Source: Cryptomeria japonica
Taxonomy: Eukaryota; Streptophyta; Pinopsida; Cupressales; Cupressaceae
Direction: 5' to 3'
Length of the DNA: 64,000 bases
NCBI RefSeq assembly: GCF_030272615.1
Contig: NC_081412.1
Location: forward strand, 685,012,583 to 685,076,582
Numbering within the stretch: the first letter of the stretch is position 1; each line of letters starts with the position of its first letter. The notes under the pieces are model-generated. The model was not told the DNA's origin. It did not search any database and was given only the letters and a program-made list of their open reading frames with translations. A program made the position numbers and the translations under genes. Of the stretch, positions 46,645-58,227 are shown piece by piece.

Positions 46645-47345
46645 ATCACGCAATCGCACTTACACCGTCACGCAATCACATAGACAGAGCTATGCATTTG
46701 AACCCTCGAGGTCACTCAATCACCTTGTCCAGATCACGCAATCGCCCTTTCCAAATTACGCATTCACAGGGAAAACTACTATCGAATTTTTTATTCCATC
46801 TGTTATTTCGTCTATCTAATTCTGTCTCACATTGGGTTAATTTGAGATTAAATTGATTTTATTTCATAATATGATTATAACAATTTATGGCAAGAAAAGT
46901 ACAGTTCAGGATTTCAGGTGCAAGAAGGACAAAACAACAAAGAAGAGAAGCCAAACACTATCAAAAGGTTCTTCAGGAAGAAAAATTGATACAGGATTCG
47001 GAAGAACAACTGGCCTTTGATATATATAATAGCTTAGTTCTTTCTTATCAAGTTAAATATGATCTAGTTAATATTGAATGGATGATGAGAGATTTGGCTA
47101 GGGCTTCACAATTGGTTTTGTAGGTTCCTGATTGGGTTTAGTTTTCTTTTATTTTTTATTTTTTTAACTTTTGTTGTTGTTTTCCTTCTATCACGCAATC
47201 GACCTATTAGTGATACACAATCGATTAGTCATCATCACATATTCGGTCTATCAGAATTACGCATTTGCTCTATCAAGTTCACGCATTCAATCTATAAGTA
47301 TCACGCAATCGCACAGGTAAGATTACGCAGTCATTTCTATCAAAT
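46645..47345 (+). repeat. 22-bp-periodic CACGCAATCGC motif arrays in the E2 leader
   Basis: Two blocks: 46647-46770 (cores near 46647, 46668, 46713, 46734, 46757) and 47192-47335 (cores near 47192, 47214, 47236, 47259, 47280, 47302, 47324). The core is CACGCAATCGC with variants TACGCATTC and CACTCAATCAC; spacing is 21-23 bp. The small ORF 46887-47123 lies between the blocks. Confidence 0.82.
46887..47123 (+). CDS. Small ORF in the E2 leader, unknown function
   Basis: An intact 78-codon frame from ATG 46887 to TAG. The first 30 residues are strongly basic (GARRTKQQRREAKHYQKVLQ), and the rest is acidic then hydrophobic (ISYNSLVLSYQ-like helix). It is the only undamaged frame in E2 and sits between two motif-array blocks. 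I do not recognise it. It could be an RNA- or DNA-binding accessory peptide, a remnant of a spliced Gag N-terminus, or chance; its codon content looks more protein-like than the AT-rich flanks. Confidence 0.4.
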   Translation: MARKVQFRISGARRTKQQRREAKHYQKVLQEEKLIQDSEEQLAFDIYNSLVLSYQVKYDLVNIEWMMRDLARASQLVL

Positions 47346-49134
47346 TTTGAGTTTTTGTTTTCTGTTGTTTGGACTTTACTACTAATCTTCTATTTACAGC
47401 CTATGGCAGATTTGCAGAGAGGATTAGATTAGTATTTTTTTTGCATGCACACTTCACACTTCATTTTTGGTGCTTAAAATCAACAACAGTTAAAATGGAC
47501 ATGCATGGATAATTTCACACTTTGTTGTTGGTGCTTAAAATGAACATGGGCTAAAACTAACATGCATGTATCTCACACTTGTTTTTTTGGGTGCTTAAAA
47601 TCAACAAATGGTTAAAATTGACATGTATGCCTTCATATTTTGATTTGGTGTTTAAAATGGACATGCACATGCATATCTAACACCTAAATTTGGGTTGTAA
47701 AAGGAACATGAATCAGGCTGCATTAGATTAAATCATTTTCTTTTTCTTAAGGTAAATAATTTTTATTGTGTCTGGGGTGGACCTACTGTTGCACTAACTA
47801 ACTTTCCACCTACCTTTGGGGTCTTGGGAGAAAGGAGGAATGTGACAACGACATCCAAATTTTTATTTTATTCTATGTAGTGAGGGGTATCTCTGACTGG
47901 GGATTTCATCACCCCATAGAGGTACTTCGAATTGGGATGTGTTGGGAATATCATCTCTCCCAGCATACTCTCGAGCGGGTTTTTCAAGCCGCTATATAAA
48001 TATATTGGTTAGGCTGCTAGAGTGTTGAGTGAATTCAATGTATGTGGGGGCCTTCCCTGCACCAATAAGCTCAACTAAAGCCTCAAGTGGCTTGCTCTGA
48101 GAACCTGTCATTGGATTGGGACCCCTCGAAACCTAATACTAAGAACCAATTTAGTTGCCAAAAATCCCACATTCAGTGATTTCTAGAGTGCGGATCGTAC
48201 CCCATAGATACCCCTCATGTACCTTACATTATGAGATAGAAATCCCTCGGTAATAAGATCTTTGGGGTAAGAGAGACTTGCATACCCGAGAAGTGTGTGT
48301 CATGGAGTGGAGCCAGTGCTGCCAGACTTTCTATCTGTCCATCTTGTTTCGGTATTTTGTTGCAGGGGCCTCATTGAATGGTGTCCACTATCCAGTCTAA
48401 GATTGTATTCCATTCTTTTTTATGTATCGTTGTGCTAGACCAGTATTGAGTCAGTCCCTTGGGCTATTTCAGGCCCTATCCCACGTATCTCTGAATTTTC
48501 TGAGATTGTATGAAAATTGAGTTAGTCAACTATACATACCTCCTAGCAATTGTTCTCAGATTTGAAAAACTACAAAACTTGTCATATACACGAAGTTACC
48601 GAAAACAAAGTCCATTTTGAAACCAAAAAACTCAAATTTTTACATACTTGTGACCCTAGGAAGTCTTTGCATAGTCCCACTTACATCCTCATTATCGCCC
48701 TACATCTTTGCATTGTCCTCATTCACATCTTCATTATCATCCTTAATCTTTGCATAGTCCTCATTATCATCCTTATATATGTCCTTTTCTAGACCTCATA
48801 TACATATGTCTTAGTTCATCATCATTTGCATAGTCCTCATTCACATCTTCATTATCATCCATAGTCATTGCATAGACCTTATATAGTCCTCATTATCATC
48901 CTCATATATGTCCTTGTCTAGACCTCATATACATCTGTCTTAGTTCATCATCATTTGCATAATCATCCTATAAAGTCATACCCCAAACATCCAAAACACA
49001 ATCAGAGGATTAGTCAAACTCAACCTCAACTCAAACAAGTTGGTAAAGTTAAATCAAACATTGTCACATTCAGAGAAATGGAGAAAATATCTTACATGTT
49101 GTGATCCTAGGTCCAAACTAAACAAGCAAACACC
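47346..49134 (+). other. Leader of E2, non-coding
   Basis: Contains several copies of a TGCTTAAAATCAACA / ACATGCATG motif (47440-47680), a GC-richer stretch (47760-48500) without a supported ORF, and a tandem block at about 48650-48960 (CCTCATTATCATCC and TAGACCTCATATACAT units, the longest repeated about 120 bp apart). No gene is recognised. Confidence 0.6.
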
Positions 49135-51103
49135 ATGGATTGGAATTATACATTTCATAGGGAAGGTGGAGGATTCATCCCTTCCATTCCTATTCCATCG
49201 CCATCCATAGAAACCTTAGCTCAACAAATCAAAACTTTGTAGCAACAAGTGACAAAAATGGCCAGTCCTGACAACTATAGGGGCTGGTTAGAAAATATGA
49301 TGAGAGAAGTGATGGCCATGAGAGGATCAATATCCGACCAACCTTCTTCGTCTTGTGAGGCCATTCAAACATGCCAACCTTCATTCTTCAACAAAATCGT
49401 TCCTACCTCAGTTCAACCAACATTAGAGTCATGTAAACCTTCTTTTTCCTTTCAACCCACTACATCAATCATACCAATCACATCAACCCAACATTCAAAG
49501 TACCTCTTTCAACCAAAATCAAACCCCGTTCAACCAAATTCCAAATCAAAATTCATATCAACCCAACATTCAAACCTCGTTCAGCCAAAATCAAACCCCA
49601 TTCAACCAAATTCCAAATCAAAATTCACACCAATCCAACATTCAAACCTCTTTCAAGAAAAATCAAACCCCTTTCAACCAAAGTCCAAATCAAAATTCAT
49701 TTAACCAAAATCAAACAACTTTTACCCAAAATCAAACATCTTTCAACCAAAATCAAACCCCATTCAACCAAAGTCCAAATCAAAATTCACACCAACCCAA
49801 CATTCAAACCTCTTTCAACCAAAATCAAACTCCCTTCAACCAAAGTCCAAATCAAAATTCATTGAACCAAAATCAAACATCTTTCATCAATCATACTCCT
49901 TTCAATCAAAATCAAATCCCTCTCAACCAGAGCCCAAATCCACCATATCCATCCACCATTTCATCATCCCTTGAAGTCACACAAGACCAATCCATGCCAT
50001 CTCTATCTAATAACACAACCTCCCAAGGGCTATCCATCATACAAATCCAATCTAATTCAAGTCATGATTCAAAGGATCTCATTCAAAATCCTTCTTCATC
50101 ACGTCAAAAGGTTGAAACATTCCAAGAATCTCCCATGAATATCCAAACTCCTTCCCCGTGTCAAGAGGATGATCCAAAATTAGAAGAAATGAGTCCCAAA
50201 ACAAATAAAGATCAAGAACAACCACTTCCATCCTACCCAATTTTTGATCAAGATCCCACTGACCAAGAGTCTTATGATGATCCCCTCGCTCTTTTCTATT
50301 CCATTCATAATGACACCCTTTCATCTCAAGAACAAAGTGTCCTTTCAAGTCCCATCCAACATCCACCTCCTAAACAAGATCAAGACATCCCTTCCATCCT
50401 CCCTAATAATCCCTTTACAAACCAAGATCAAAGCATACCTTTACCTTCATGTCCTAAACAAGATCCCATTATTTCTCCAAATCCTGATCAATATCCCTCC
50501 ATCCCTTCATCTCCATGTCATAATCCTCCATGTTCTTCACAAGATTCCCTCTCAAACAAACTTGTCATTTCTCCTAGTCTCTCTCACGATTCCTCTACAC
50601 AAGTTGTTCATGAACCCCTTATCAATGAAATCACCAATCTAGATCATACTACACAGAGCAACTTGTCCATAATTATATGTGTGCCATCATCAAACGCTAA
50701 GGTAGTGACAAAAACAAGCATAATACCAACTAATGAGATCAACACCTGGTTGACTTCATCATCCTCTTCAAGTGTATCAATAAAAATGAGCATAACACCT
50801 GCTCATGTCACAACTATGAAACCAAAAAAAAATTGTCTCATACACTCACACTTGATAGATTAGGGGCAAGAGAATCTACCATGGTTGGATTGCTTTGAGA
50901 ATTATAACACTATAGCTGAATTAAAGGGTTCCAAAGCTGGATTTCCCTTCGATGATCCACAAAATCCAAAAACTAATAAAATCAATATTGGAGATGTTGA
51001 ACACGTACACCCAGCTGAGTCCTTATATCCTATTGGAAAACATATCTTTATCCAACTCTTTAAACAAATACTGATGAACTACTTACAAAAATATTATACC
51101 TAA
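49135..51103 (+). pseudogene. Asn/Gln/Pro-rich Gag-like ORF of E2
   Basis: Begins at ATG 49135 (MDWNYTFHREGGGFIPSIPI), has a TAG at 49240-49242, continues to 49704, shifts frame between 49704 and 49862, runs to TAG 50861-50863 and on to TAA at 51101-51103. The middle is a tandem repeat of about 55-75 bp (TTCAACCAAAATCAAAC, CCAAATCAAAATTCA) encoding Asn/Gln/Pro/Ser/Phe. There is no zinc knuckle, protease or RT. The position after the leader and the predicted disorder suggest a degenerate Gag N-terminal domain, but homology is not shown. Confidence 0.5.
49440..49960 (+). repeat. Tandem repeat inside the E2 ORF
   Basis: Repeating CAACCAAAATCAAAC / AACATTCAAACCTC units, about nine partial copies, are the likely cause of the local frameshift. 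Confidence 0.85.
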
Positions 51104-53325
51104 GGGTTGTGTAGTTTAGGTTTTACTTTCGACATTGCATATCATTTAAAACACTGCATTACATATAGTTTCTTTTTTTTAAAATGCATAGCATTCTCAA
51201 AGTTTCTGCATTTTCATATAGCAACATCAATAAAACAAGGCAACTATCCAAGTTTATCATTTGTTTGCATTTAAGAGAAGCAAGGGTCATCTCCTTTCTT
51301 AGATATTCAAACATGATGTCTATGAGGTCCTAAGGTCATTCATTTTTAACATCACCCTGTGATGATGCTTTACTTATGGTTGGGTAATGATTTCACTATT
51401 TGAGACTTGTTAACCCAAAATCTATCAATTGCTATATCTCAAACACAATAAATCTCTAATTTACTCGAGACACCTAGTTGATCATATGACTAGTGAAAAA
51501 TCTAAAATTCTACTTCAGCACCTCTATAATTGTCACACCCAAGTAGGTTTCATTACTTACAAGTCAAGGAAAGAAAATAAAAAGAAAAAGAGCTATACCA
51601 AATATCTATCTAAAGGCAAAAAGAGAAATGATATATAACTGAAATATCATGCATACAAATGCAATAAAAAGCTTGATTATGGGAACATACGGGTAACTCC
51701 ATCAGGGCTATGAATGCCTACTGTCAATGGAGCCATATTTGAGAAATTACAGTCTATAACCTCGTCGGAGCTCTCAAGGTTCGCTGGCAGTGAGGCTCTA
51801 TTCGGGATGCTTTTGAAGTTAGAAGAATCCATGTAGCTAGTCATATAGGATGCTAAGGATCTTTAGTGAACATAGGAGCAGGAATTAACTCATTTGCACA
51901 CACATGGGAAAATGAAGATCTAAGTTTCAAGAACCAGTGGGGAAGTTTTCCGCGTCTCCATTTGTAAATCCTAGTCACTAAGTGTGTTGATTTGAATGAT
52001 CTGAGGGACCTTAAAGATCGATTGATCGCTTATCTATGAAACTTTTTGCACCTCCATTTCAATTGGTGTATTACAAATGCAAAAACAAACACAGTCAATC
52101 TTGATTGAATAGGAAATGCATCTTCATCCTACATATTGCATTCACATAGCTCATGTCAAAAATTCATTTGTCTCCACATGCATTTTGCAGGTCATCATGT
52201 CATATAGGTCTGCACACTGTGGGCATAATCCAAAAAAAAAAACACTAAAAAACTCAAAATCCAAAAAACATTAAAAAACTCAAAATCCAAAAAACATTGA
52301 AATATTCAAAATCCAAAAACAATGAAAACCATAAAAAATCAACCAAAAACATTCAAATACGCTCCTAAAAAAATCAATAAAAAATATTCAAATATGAAAA
52401 ACATAACAACCAAAAACATCTACATCTTGTGAGAAACAAATACCCTAGCAGATATCCAGCAAACACTTCGCACAAAGTTAACAAAGGATACAACTATCTA
52501 GTCAAACATCTACAATCAACTGATCAAACTGTCTTACCAATCATATCATATCCATATCAAAGTGATCATTATCTTGTCTTAAACAAAAGAGGATACACTT
52601 GAAATCAGACAGGTTAGTCTTAAATGGGGTCCGCAACTTTCTGAGATCAGACATTATCAACCATCACATCAAGCAACTGAGAACGAAGGCACAAGGTCAG
52701 TATAGCTACTCAATTTTGTCCAGGTCAGTCTTTATCTTTTATCATTTGGCGACAGATTATGTTCCTATGCTACTCAAGGATGTCCACAAGTGACTAGAGG
52801 AGCTATAATGGGCATTATCTTTTTCTTTGTTTGTTGCTTGTCTGCTACGTGTTTGTTTCTTCAATGAGATATCTTTGCATCTTGGTTCCTTATACCTTGA
52901 TGTGCTAAGCTTCTTTGTTCAATAATAAGGCTCAGTGATGAATATATATTGCACAAAATAAATAATGACACAGGTTCGTGATTCATTCAATTTCATTCTC
53001 ATTTGCTTATTGCTAGTTTGTTGATTCTTTTCTCATAATCTCTTTCTTAATCATTTTCTATCATCTAACATTGTTCTATTTCATTCTAAGGTTCATTCTC
53101 TCATATTCTATCTCAATATCATATTCACATCACCTATCTCTATCTCTAATCAACTAACCATTCTTCTATCTTTCATCTCACATTCTTCTTTTTTCGAGAG
53201 ATCATTCATATATTTAATGCACAAACAATATCTTGAGGGGGCATTACACCCTAACTATCATCAGGGCATACTGGGGCATAATTTTTTTCATTTTCTTTGA
53301 AACAACGTCATGTTGACATTGTCTC
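51104..53325 (+). other. 3' non-coding region of E2
   Basis: No supported gene. It contains an A-rich tandem block (52228-52330; unit of about 27-29 bp with CAAAATCCAAAAAACATT) and AT-rich sequence. Short frames at 51429-51638 and 52599-52793 show nothing recognisable. Confidence 0.6.
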
Positions 53326-53338
53326 AAAGAGGGGCAAA
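53326..53338 (+). promoter_or_regulatory. Polypurine tract of E2
   Basis: AAAGAGGGGCAAA lies immediately before TGTAGACACC of the 3' LTR. Confidence 0.85.
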
Positions 53339-54617
53339 TGTAGACACCTAAAAATGTCTCATTGATCATGTACTAATTATTCCTCTAATTGATTAAATAA
53401 TTATTTAATTAATTTAATTAATTTAATTAATCATATTCTTCTAATTTCATATTTCCTCATCATCTTACTAATTATGCTATCTTATATTTCTTTCATCATT
53501 TAATCATTTTTAACCATTTTCTAAATATTAATTAAATATTTATTATTTAATTAATTTTGATTAATTCCCCAATTTAAATAATCTTTATTATTTAAATAAA
53601 TTACTAGTTATTCAATTTCTATCTCTTATCATTTAATCATTCAACCTTTTTCTAAATATTAATTAAATATTTATTATTTAATTAATTATGATTTAATCCT
53701 TTAATTTAAATAATCTTTATTATTTAATTAAATTCCATTTCTACATAATTAAATAGTTTCTTTAAATTATTTAATTAACTAATTAATTCCTCTAATTCTC
53801 CAATTCCAAATCCCCAAATTCTAATTTCATTCAATTTCATATTCTTCTAATTTCTTCCAAATTCAATTACATGTGCATGATTTCAAAAATCAAATTGAAA
53901 ATCAAAGTCAAGTTCTAAATATATTCAAATACTAAAGTTAATTAAATAAATTCAACTATTTGAATAAATCTCATGCAAAGATTAAATTGATAATCTAAAT
54001 CTAAATGCAAGCACATGCTAAATTAATTAATTCAATCAATTGATTAATTAAATCATTATCTCTCAAATCTCTATTTCCATCTTTTAGTTAGCTTTTTCTA
54101 AATTAAGCTTTCTTTGTCATCCTCTTTATTTCCTCCAATCATTCTTTTTCTTCTTTCAATCAGCTTTTTCTCAATCAGTTGACTCAATTAATCTATTCAA
54201 TCTATTTTGTTTCACTCCTACAATCAGTAGTTCAACTATCAATTTCCATGTGAGCTCACCTGAGTTCCACCTCTTGATCAATCTGTTCCACCTTTTAATC
54301 AATCTTCTCCAAAAATCTATAAATTGAGCATTCAATCTCCATTCTCAATAATCACAAACTTTGAATCTTTGTGTCACTTGCAGGTTACCAGCGCAATATC
54401 TGAGAGCCATCATACCACCGAGAAGAGAAGTGAAATGGAAGCTATATGCAATCTTGGAATAGGGAGTTTGATTTGAATTATTTTAATTCCTATTTGTTTG
54501 ATATTGCATTATTTCATTGTCTTGTTTGTTAGAACTCTTTGATTAGATAGGGATTCATGATTTCCCTTTGATTTATAAATGATGCATTGTTATTAAGATG
54601 AATTTTACATGCATACA
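53339..54617 (+). repeat. 3' LTR of E2
   Basis: An uninterrupted 1279-bp copy of the E2 LTR, TGTAGACACC...GCATACA. It shows what the 5' LTR looked like before the LINE insertion. Confidence 0.9.
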
Positions 54618-55427
54618 CCGGGTACAAAACCAATAAAATAAAAGATAAAAAAAATACATCCGCAAGTGGCACTTTTAGTCAAAGTTGAGCTTGAGAAATT
54701 AATTGATGTTGGTTTCATTAGACCAATAGTCTACCCAAAATGGATTTCAAACCTTGTACCTATATCAATACAAGATAGCCACATCAAGATATGTACAAAC
54801 TTCAGATATATAAAAAAATCTTGTCATAAGGATGATTTTCTTCTACCTAACATAGACTTGATTATCGATCTTACAATTGCACATGCAATGTTATCACTTA
54901 TGGATGAATTTTTTTTGCTATTATCAAATTAAGTTAGTAATTGAGGACCAACTTAAGACTGCTTTCACATTTCCTTGGGGAATATTTTGTTGGAATGTCA
55001 CGCGTTTTGGCTTAAATAATGTTGGTGCTTCCTATCAGAGAGCTATGCCCACAATATTTCATGACATGATGCACACTTTAATGGAAGACTATGTAGTTGA
55101 CCTCTTGGGAAAATTACTCACTAGAGAAAATCATTTGAATGTTCTAGAAAAATAAAAAGTGCAATTAAATCCAAAGAAATGTATCTTTGGGGTAACTCTA
55201 GGAAGCTCCTATGATACATTGTGTCACAAGGAGGTATTGAGGTTTCTCTAGAAAAAGTAAAAGCTAACTTAGAGATGCCTCCACCAAGGAAAATCAGACA
55301 TCTTAGATCATTACAAGGGAAGCTACAATCAATCTGAAGATTCATTTCTCAACTAGCAGACAAGTGTCATCATTTACACATTTGCTACACAAGAACATTA
55401 CATTAAGATGGGATGATAAGTACCAAC
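54618..55427 (+). pseudogene. Element H: reverse transcriptase remnant
   Basis: Blocks match the RT of T in order: HPQVALLVKVELEKLIDVGF (54660-54715), YPKWISNLVPIS, ICTNFRYIKKSCHKDDFLLP, a frameshift near 54920, AFTFPWGIFCWN, FGLNNVGASYQRAM, and the catalytic box, here YVVDLLGK (about 55090-55113) instead of YVDD. The end is riddled with stops. The TSD CCAAC of E3 closes it at 55423-55427; coding resumes at 63853. Confidence 0.9.
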
Positions 55428-57054
55428 TGTAGCGTCGTAAATTGTACGCACTTGCTAGGGTGGTACAATTTCACACCTAGTTTAGCACCCGCCTTGGCGC
55501 ATTTTGCATTTTGCATTGCTTTTTCCCTTTAGCACTTAATTAATTAAATTAATTATGTCTAAGGTTCTATTTCATCATCATCTACATCATAAAGTTGGGC
55601 CCTTTTCATTAAAGTGTGCCCCTTTCATTTTATTCTTCCAATACATCATTTAATCAAAAACCCTAATTATTTTGAACTTGGGGGCTTGATTTAAGGGGTC
55701 AAAACATCTCAAAATCAGCTGTAACTTTAGGATTCGCTCTAAAATCATCATATCCGATGGCCCTGAAAATTTGGTGAAAAGTTGTCGGGACCATGGCGCT
55801 CGGCGTGCACATGGTCCCGGACATTTTTCCCAAAATTTTAGGAGCGTGATCCAATCATAAAATAAAGCTTAACCCCAAGAAATTGGTGGGAGATTCAATC
55901 TCTAGGTCGGCCAAAAGTTGAAATTAAGACCTAGGGTTTCATATATAAGAGCTCTCTTTCTTCATTTGAAAGGAGCAGAATTTTGGTTTTCAAGGACCTT
56001 CTATGCAGCGAAAGAGAAGATCTTTGAAGACTTCAACAACATTCAGCATCCATCCATCAAGCATTCATCAATTTCATTCATCCATTTAGGGCTTTGAAGG
56101 CATTGAAGAGCAATAAGGGATCACCGACTGAAGATTGGCTTGTACCCCTCCCTTGGGGTTGCGTATGATTTCATGATGTTTTCATGTCTTTACATAAGCT
56201 TCATTACATCATTTGTATTCATGCTTTAGATCACTCTACATCTTGATTTGGGGCATTTACATTATCATTTACAAGCAATTAGGGTTTACTTTCTAGGTTG
56301 CTCTAGTTTGCTTACTTGCATTTTAGGATCTTGCACACACACAAGGTCTGCACACACACTACTTTTACAATACAACTTGGCTATTGGTGGAGGTGGAAAT
56401 CACCAAAGCAGGGGTTTGACTAAGGCAAAACCCTATATAGCCGCCCACCATACCTTTTCAGATATAAGTGCAGGTTTCGGGATTCGGACGATGCCGCAAG
56501 TTGCAGATCCGATGGAAGCAGATGGAGACTGAACTTCACACCAAATTCCAGCCCAGAAAGCTAGGACAGGGGCGTGAGGCGCCCTGGTCCTGCTAGGACA
56601 GGGGCACTGGGTGCCCTAGTCCTTTTGTCAAATAGCAAGTTTCAGCATTTTTTCGACAGCTTTTCAGGTTGCAAAACAGCAGTTTCAGGAGCAAAATCAG
56701 GACAGTGGCACCCGCGCCCTCGTCCCGAACATTTTCACTCAAATTTTAACTCTGAGTACACATTTGCATTCTTGTCTTGTCCTTGTGTTTACAATTTTCC
56801 ATTGTTTAATCTTAATTCTGCAATCTTGTTACTAGTTCATACTTGCACTTTGGGGTTAAGAATTGAACTTGCATCATTCTATCTATCATTTACAACAAAG
56901 GAATAGAAATCCTAATAGGTAGCCCATGGCTCTCTCTTCCACAAAAAGAAGTAGCCAATTGTGTGATACCTCTAGGCTCTTTCATATTCCACAAGTGTGT
57001 GATTGAAAGTGAGATTAGGGCATGTTTGCTTAGTGTCACTTTTTCCCCCACACA
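55428..57054 (+). repeat. 5' LTR of E3
   Basis: The 1627-bp LTR is co-linear with 62189-63852 with scattered substitutions. A TATA-like CATATATAAGAGC lies near 55939. The GC-rich tandem AGGGGCG...GCCCTGGTCC occurs in two copies (about 56565-56625). Confidence 0.92.
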
Positions 57055-57057
57055 TTT

Positions 57058-57075
57058 TGGTGAACCCGATGTGAA
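57058..57075 (+). promoter_or_regulatory. Primer binding site of E3
   Basis: TGGTGAACCCGATGTGAA lies three bases after the 5' LTR end and shares TGGTGAACCCGA with E2. Confidence 0.75.
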
Positions 57076-57235
57076 TCTTATTATTGCTTTCTCTTGCATT
57101 ACATTTGTTAGATCTAAATCTAGATTTAGCGTGTTTCATTTAAGTTTCATTTTCAAAAAAAAAGGGAAAAAAAAAAGGAAGGAAAAGAAAGAGTGTGTTT
57201 TGTTTCTTTGCATTGTGTGCAATTTTTATTTCAAA

Positions 57236-58227
57236 ATGTCAGATTGTTATTTGCAAGATGTTCATATTTGTGATGATTATGAGTTAGATGAAGCTTTAGA
57301 TGAGTTTTTGAAACCTAAAGATACCAAACCTTCATTTTACCAAAAACTCATAAACATTGTTACTATGCCATTTCATTGTGATGAGAAAGATAAGTCGAAT
57401 AATTCCTCTCAAGGGCACATTCCTATCAACTCTTCCACTAAATCTAGTAACATGGTTGTTTTCAATGATCCCCTCTATGAATAGATATCTCCTTTTGAAT
57501 CAAAAGATAAACCCTTTTAATAGATATGATCATGCTTTGTTGGATGATGCCCTTGATGATTTTGTGGCTCCTAAAAAACACTCCCTTCATGAGGATCCTT
57601 TTGTGCAAGAAAATGACATTATCCATACATTTCCTAGTGATGGCATTTCCTTTTCCAACAAAATTCCCACTAGAGATGATGAATTAATGATAAATGCTTA
57701 CCCTTCTCCTAAAGTTTGTCTTACCCATAAGCATCCCTTAGAGAAAGAAGATGAAATAAAAAGTAATTTCCTTAATTCTCTCTCCTCTAAAGATCATATT
57801 GAACATATTTTGAGGAAAGAGGATGAGTTTAACACATCTATTGATTCTCTCCCTCCTAAGGATGAGGAATTAATAAACAATGTTATCTCCTCTCCCGAAA
57901 TTGACAATACTTCAAACATTCCTTTCAACAACCTCACTATTTGGGATGAACCATTAGAAGAAGGTATAGATTATTCTCTACCCCTAGCCAAAGGGGATGA
58001 AATCAAGATTGAAACTCCCTTGATAGTTTCTCACCTTCCTTGAATCTCAATCATTCTCCCTCTAAAAATAAAGAATCTCCCTCTCCTCAACTTGGTTCTA
58101 CTCATAAGGAAACCCTAGTTCAAAACAAGATGGTTAACATCTCTTTCAAAGATCTCATCTCAAAAGTGAGACTTTAGAGAGTAATGTTGATCCTTCTCCT
58201 AGAGAGTTTATTCCCCATGTAGGTCCT
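57236..58227 (+). pseudogene. Acidic Gag-like region of E3, N-terminal part
   Basis: Begins at ATG 57236 (MSDCYLQDVHICDDYELDEA), downstream of a purine tract (57155-57190). It is broken by frameshifts near 57484, 58043 and 58180, each joining the next open stretch with the same Asp/Glu/Ser/Pro-rich style (ALLDDALDDFVAPKKHSLHE, KDEELINNVISSPEIDN). A repeated D-E-A-L-D-x-F motif occurs at both ends of the first break (LDEALDEFLKPK and LDDALDDFVAPK). No known domain is seen. It leads into the protease ORF. Confidence 0.5.

Larger units (their letters stand above)
39030..54617 (+). mobile_element. Element E2: pol-less LTR retroelement
   Basis: LTRs of about 1.28 kb (39030-39413 plus 45631-46523; 53339-54617) start TGTAGACACC and end GCATACA. 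The first base of the 5' LTR is mutated (GG instead of TG). A primer site follows the 5' LTR and a polypurine tract precedes the 3' LTR. The interior encodes only a small ORF and an Asn/Gln/Pro-rich ORF; no protease, RT or integrase is seen. The target duplication is unclear (CAGCG versus CCGGG). It sits in H between the linker and RT coding regions. Confidence 0.85.
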
